DNA from: GCA-003244245 sp046262495
GTDB lineage: Bacteria; Actinomycetota; Actinomycetes; Mycobacteriales; Pseudonocardiaceae
Direction: 5' to 3'
DNA: 6,858 bases
Assembly: GCA_046262495.1 (NCBI GenBank)
Contig: JBHEMR010000161.1
Span: 1-6,858, forward strand
Positions within the stretch are counted from its first letter, which is position 1; every line of letters starts with the position of its first letter. The position numbers and the translations under genes are program-made. Below, one piece after another: positions 5,530 to 6,858 of this stretch. The notes below the pieces were generated by a model, which was not told the DNA's origin, ran no database searches, and saw nothing but the letters and a program-made list of their open reading frames with translations.

Positions 5530-5678
5530 GGGTTATAGTGGGACGAGCGTCGGCCCAACCACCGCCGAGCACGCCGAGATCCACGGCCACACCCACTACT
5601 TCTGCCCACCCGGCTGCCGACACAGCTACACCCCCGCCGACCCGGCAGCCGCGGCCAGCCGAGGAGGCTACACCCGTG
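5528..5678 (+). pseudogene. degenerate YHS-like metal-binding reading frame
   Basis: The frame from ATG 5528 reads MGYSGTSVGPTTAEHAE, then HGHTHYFCPPGCRHSYTPAD. The second part is a good match to the YHS/TRASH-like pattern (G.TYYFCS.GCR..F..DP) found beside copper ATPases. The start lines up with the usual DPVCGM(S/T)V, but Cys is Ser (AGT) and Met is Thr (ACG). After DPAAAASRGGYTR the frame continues as arginine-rich nonsense across the DUF4396 gene to 6211 with no sensible stop. ATG 5528 also lies inside the operator and upstream of the likely transcription start. The best reading is a decayed or truncated YHS gene between the promoter and DUF4396. A real short protein created by a sequencing indel is the alternative. 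Coordinates are approximate. Confidence 0.45.
5534..5539 (+). promoter_or_regulatory. -10 element of the copper-regulated promoter
   Basis: TATAGT matches the TAnnnT pattern closely and sits four bases after the CsoR-type palindrome. A spacer of 17 puts the -35 near 5511-5516, at the edge of the operator, where no good hexamer is seen. Transcription would start near 5546, about 130 bases before the DUF4396 gene. Confidence 0.5.
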
Positions 5679-6194
5679 ACCGACCACGACTCCCCGCCCA
5701 CCACCGCCACCCACACCTCGCACGGCTCTGCTTCCTCGGAGCCCGGTGGCTTCGCCTCTGTGCCCTGGTCAGTCGCCGCTGCGGCGACCCTGCACTGCCT
5801 AACCGGCTGTGCCATCGGCGAAGTCGCCGGCATGGTCATCGGCACCGCAGCCGGGTTGCACAATGCGGCCACCGTGGTGCTCTCCATCGTGCTGGCCTTC
5901 GTTTTCGGCTACGGCCTGACGATGCGCGGAGTCCTGCGCGCCGGCGTGGGCTTCCGTCAAGCGCTGACGGTGGCTCTGGCCGCCGACACCGTATCCATAG
6001 CCGTGATGGAGCTGCTCGACAACGCCGTCATCCTCGCCGTGCCCGGCGCGATGAATGCCGGGCTGACCAGCCTGCTGTTCTGGGCCTCGCTAGCTTTCTC
6101 CCTGGTGGTCGCGTTCGTGCTCACCACCCCGATCAACCGGGCGATGATCGGCCGAGGCAAAGGCCACGCAGTCGTGCACGCCTACCACCACTGA
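5676..6194 (+). CDS. DUF4396 membrane protein
   Basis: The start is GTG 5676, chosen because GAGGAGG (5661-5667) lies eight bases upstream. The frame is open much further upstream, but only with low-complexity sequence. The protein has 172 residues. A His/Thr-rich polar N terminus (1-28; DHD, THTSHG) precedes a membrane domain with about four segments (roughly 34-59, 62-83, 97-121 and 129-150). Family-like motifs are LHCLTGCAIGEVAGMVIG (39-56), LAADTVSIAVMELLDN (101-116), PGAMNAGL (123-130) and the tail RGKGHAVVHAYHH (160-172). The paired Cys in HCLTGC, the acidic residues inside helices and the His tail are striking for a possible metal path. DUF4396 is of unknown function but recurs with copper ATPases and CsoR, and the upstream CsoR-type operator fits this. 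I am confident of the family, not of its role. Confidence 0.85.
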   Translation: MTDHDSPPTTATHTSHGSASSEPGGFASVPWSVAAAATLHCLTGCAIGEVAGMVIGTAAGLHNAATVVLSIVLAFVFGYGLTMRGVLRAGVGFRQALTVALAADTVSIAVMELLDNAVILAVPGAMNAGLTSLLFWASLAFSLVVAFVLTTPINRAMIGRGKGHAVVHAYHH

Positions 6195-6216
6195 ACCTCT
6201 ACCACCGCTGAACCTT
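6183..6216 (+). repeat. 17-bp tandem duplication over the DUF4396 stop codon
   Basis: TACCACCACTGAACCTC (6183-6199) is followed directly by TACCACCGCTGAACCTT (6200-6216), with two mismatches. The first copy carries the last codons and the stop of the DUF4396 gene. Confidence 0.7.
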
Positions 6217-6255
6217 GACGCCCGCAGGGCAGGGATCGCGGCAGGGTATGCGCTC

Positions 6256-6399
6256 CTATGCCGTCGTCACCTGCAGCTGCGCACGCTGCTCCTGCTTACG
6301 CTGCCCGTACGGGGTCAGGCCCCGCGGCTTGTATACCGACAGCGTCGCGGCCACCAGCAGAAGCAGCACCCGTTGGAAGGTGGGGCGGCTCCTCGCCAT
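6256..6399 (-). CDS. small membrane protein, YKPRG motif
   Basis: A 47-residue ORF starts at ATG (plus 6397-6399, residues MARSRPTFQRV...). It has one hydrophobic segment (about 9-18), then SVYKPRGLTPYGQRKQ and a polar tail. I have the impression that short actinobacterial membrane proteins with a K-P-x-G-x-T-x-x-G motif after a single helix are common, but I cannot name the family. No clear Shine-Dalgarno precedes the ATG. The frame extends upstream to 6441, but that extension overlaps the end of the GAF remnant. It may be genuine or the leftover of a larger region, so confidence is moderate. Confidence 0.45.
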   Translation of the reverse strand: MARSRPTFQRVLLLLVAATLSVYKPRGLTPYGQRKQEQRAQLQVTTA

Positions 6400-6407
6400 A
6401 GTGAGGA

Positions 6408-6599
6408 CTAGGTAGCGAATACCGTCTCGCGCGAGATGCACGCGGTCAGCAGCGAGATCGCCGCACAGTCAACGTCCAAGCCCAGCACACACGCCCGGCA
6501 GATCCGCTCGGCCAGCTCGTGGTCACCCCCGACGTCCCGAGCAATCGCCGGACCGATCCCACCACGCGGGCCCGCGCCGAGCACTCTCATCGCAGCCAA
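6408..6599 (-). pseudogene. truncated GAF-domain gene
   Basis: The minus-strand frame (TTG at plus 6597-6599 or ATG at 6588-6590) encodes about 60 residues ending in RETVFAT then TAG. The block HELAERICRACVLGLDVDCA, followed by AISLLTA.ISRET, closely matches the start of actinobacterial GAF-ANTAR regulators (LAERICRACV..L.VDGAAISL...S.RETL.AT), which sense signals and often bind RNA to prevent termination. The rest of the GAF domain and any ANTAR domain are absent. The sequence after the stop passes directly into the unrelated YKPRG ORF. The product cannot be a full domain, so the gene is a broken 5' end, probably cut by a rearrangement. Confidence 0.6.
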
Positions 6600-6696
6600 C
6601 CCCGTCAGTTCAAGTCAGATCGCAAAGCGGAGCACGACGGGGACTAGATCGGCGCCGACGGACTTGTTCCACGCTAGACCGCTGGGACCCGATCCG

Positions 6697-6720
6697 ACCG
6701 GCCGTCGGGACAGGGCCGGT
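6697..6720. other. inverted repeat upstream of the SDR gene
   Basis: ACCGGCC (6697-6703) and GGCCGGT (6714-6720) form a 7-bp stem with a 10-base loop, 33 bases before the SDR start. It could be an operator or a weak hairpin; nothing else supports a function. The rest of 6600-6753 shows no gene. Confidence 0.25.
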
Positions 6721-6753
6721 TAGGTGGCGGCCTCGGCGGGTACGTCTGCGGTC

Positions 6754-6858
6754 ATGACCAACACCAAGCCACTGGCCGTGGTGACCGGCGCCTCCAGCGG
6801 CATCGGTTTCGAACTCGCCAAGGTGTTCGCCGGCAACGGCTACGACCTCCTGGTCAAC
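6754..6858 (+). CDS. short-chain dehydrogenase/reductase, 5' part
   Basis: The first 35 residues from ATG 6754 form the classical start of an SDR Rossmann fold. They comprise a beta strand LAVV (7-10), the nucleotide-binding motif TGASSGIG (11-18), an alpha helix (FELAKVFAGNGY) and the second strand DLLVN. The gene continues past the window edge, so the active-site Tyr-x-x-x-Lys is not visible and neither substrate nor cofactor can be assigned. No Shine-Dalgarno precedes the ATG. It lies beyond the broken genes and is probably unrelated to the copper cluster. Confidence 0.85.
   Translation, partial: MTNTKPLAVVTGASSGIGFELAKVFAGNGYDLLVN

Noticed and set aside
4902..5675. Upstream extension of the DUF4396 frame to 4902
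   Set aside because: It runs antiphase through the lipoprotein gene, the terminator and the operator; GTG 5676 has a good ribosome site.
5429..6211. Long plus-strand ORF across the DUF4396 gene
   Set aside because: Only about 5528-5678 has protein-like sequence; the rest is Arg/His-rich shadow of the DUF4396 frame.

Overview
This is a high-GC window from an actinomycete, probably Mycobacteriales or Pseudonocardiales. The evidence is GC-rich codon use, GTG starts, one rare TTA codon and several families typical of Actinobacteria. The central theme is copper (soft metal) response together with sulfur metabolism, placed beside a tRNA gene that carries a decayed integration scar.

Left end (1-747): a tRNA gene with anticodon UAA and a short variable loop (67-140) is followed by a terminator-like hairpin. 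Next comes the remnant of a tyrosine-recombinase integrase on the minus strand (about 393-690), which has an in-frame stop and has lost its C-terminal catalytic part. A tRNA next to a dead integrase is the usual scar of an integrated element.

Centre (748-3706): a His-rich LpqS-like membrane or secreted protein, a CysK2-like PLP enzyme and an MdtH-like MFS transporter lie in the same orientation. The last two overlap as TGATG. The gene order matches lpqS-cysK2-Rv0849 of M. tuberculosis, part of the copper-responsive RicR regulon, where CysK2 is reported to be an S-sulfocysteine synthase.

Right centre (3777-6194): a second, paralogous LpqS/DUF6153-like protein, then a His/Met-rich lipoprotein whose last ~28 residues are displaced by a +1 frameshift in a C5 run, then a strong hairpin terminator. 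After it, a CsoR-type palindrome (5513-5529) and a -10 element precede a degenerate YHS-like reading frame and a DUF4396 membrane protein, a family often found in copper clusters.

Right end (6195-6858): a short minus-strand membrane ORF, a truncated GAF-domain gene (minus strand) and the start of a short-chain dehydrogenase that runs off the window. I see no insertion sequence, CRISPR array or rRNA. The window reads as a copper-homeostasis island with LpqS/CysK2/MFS and CsoR/DUF4396 modules, flanked on both sides by broken genes.
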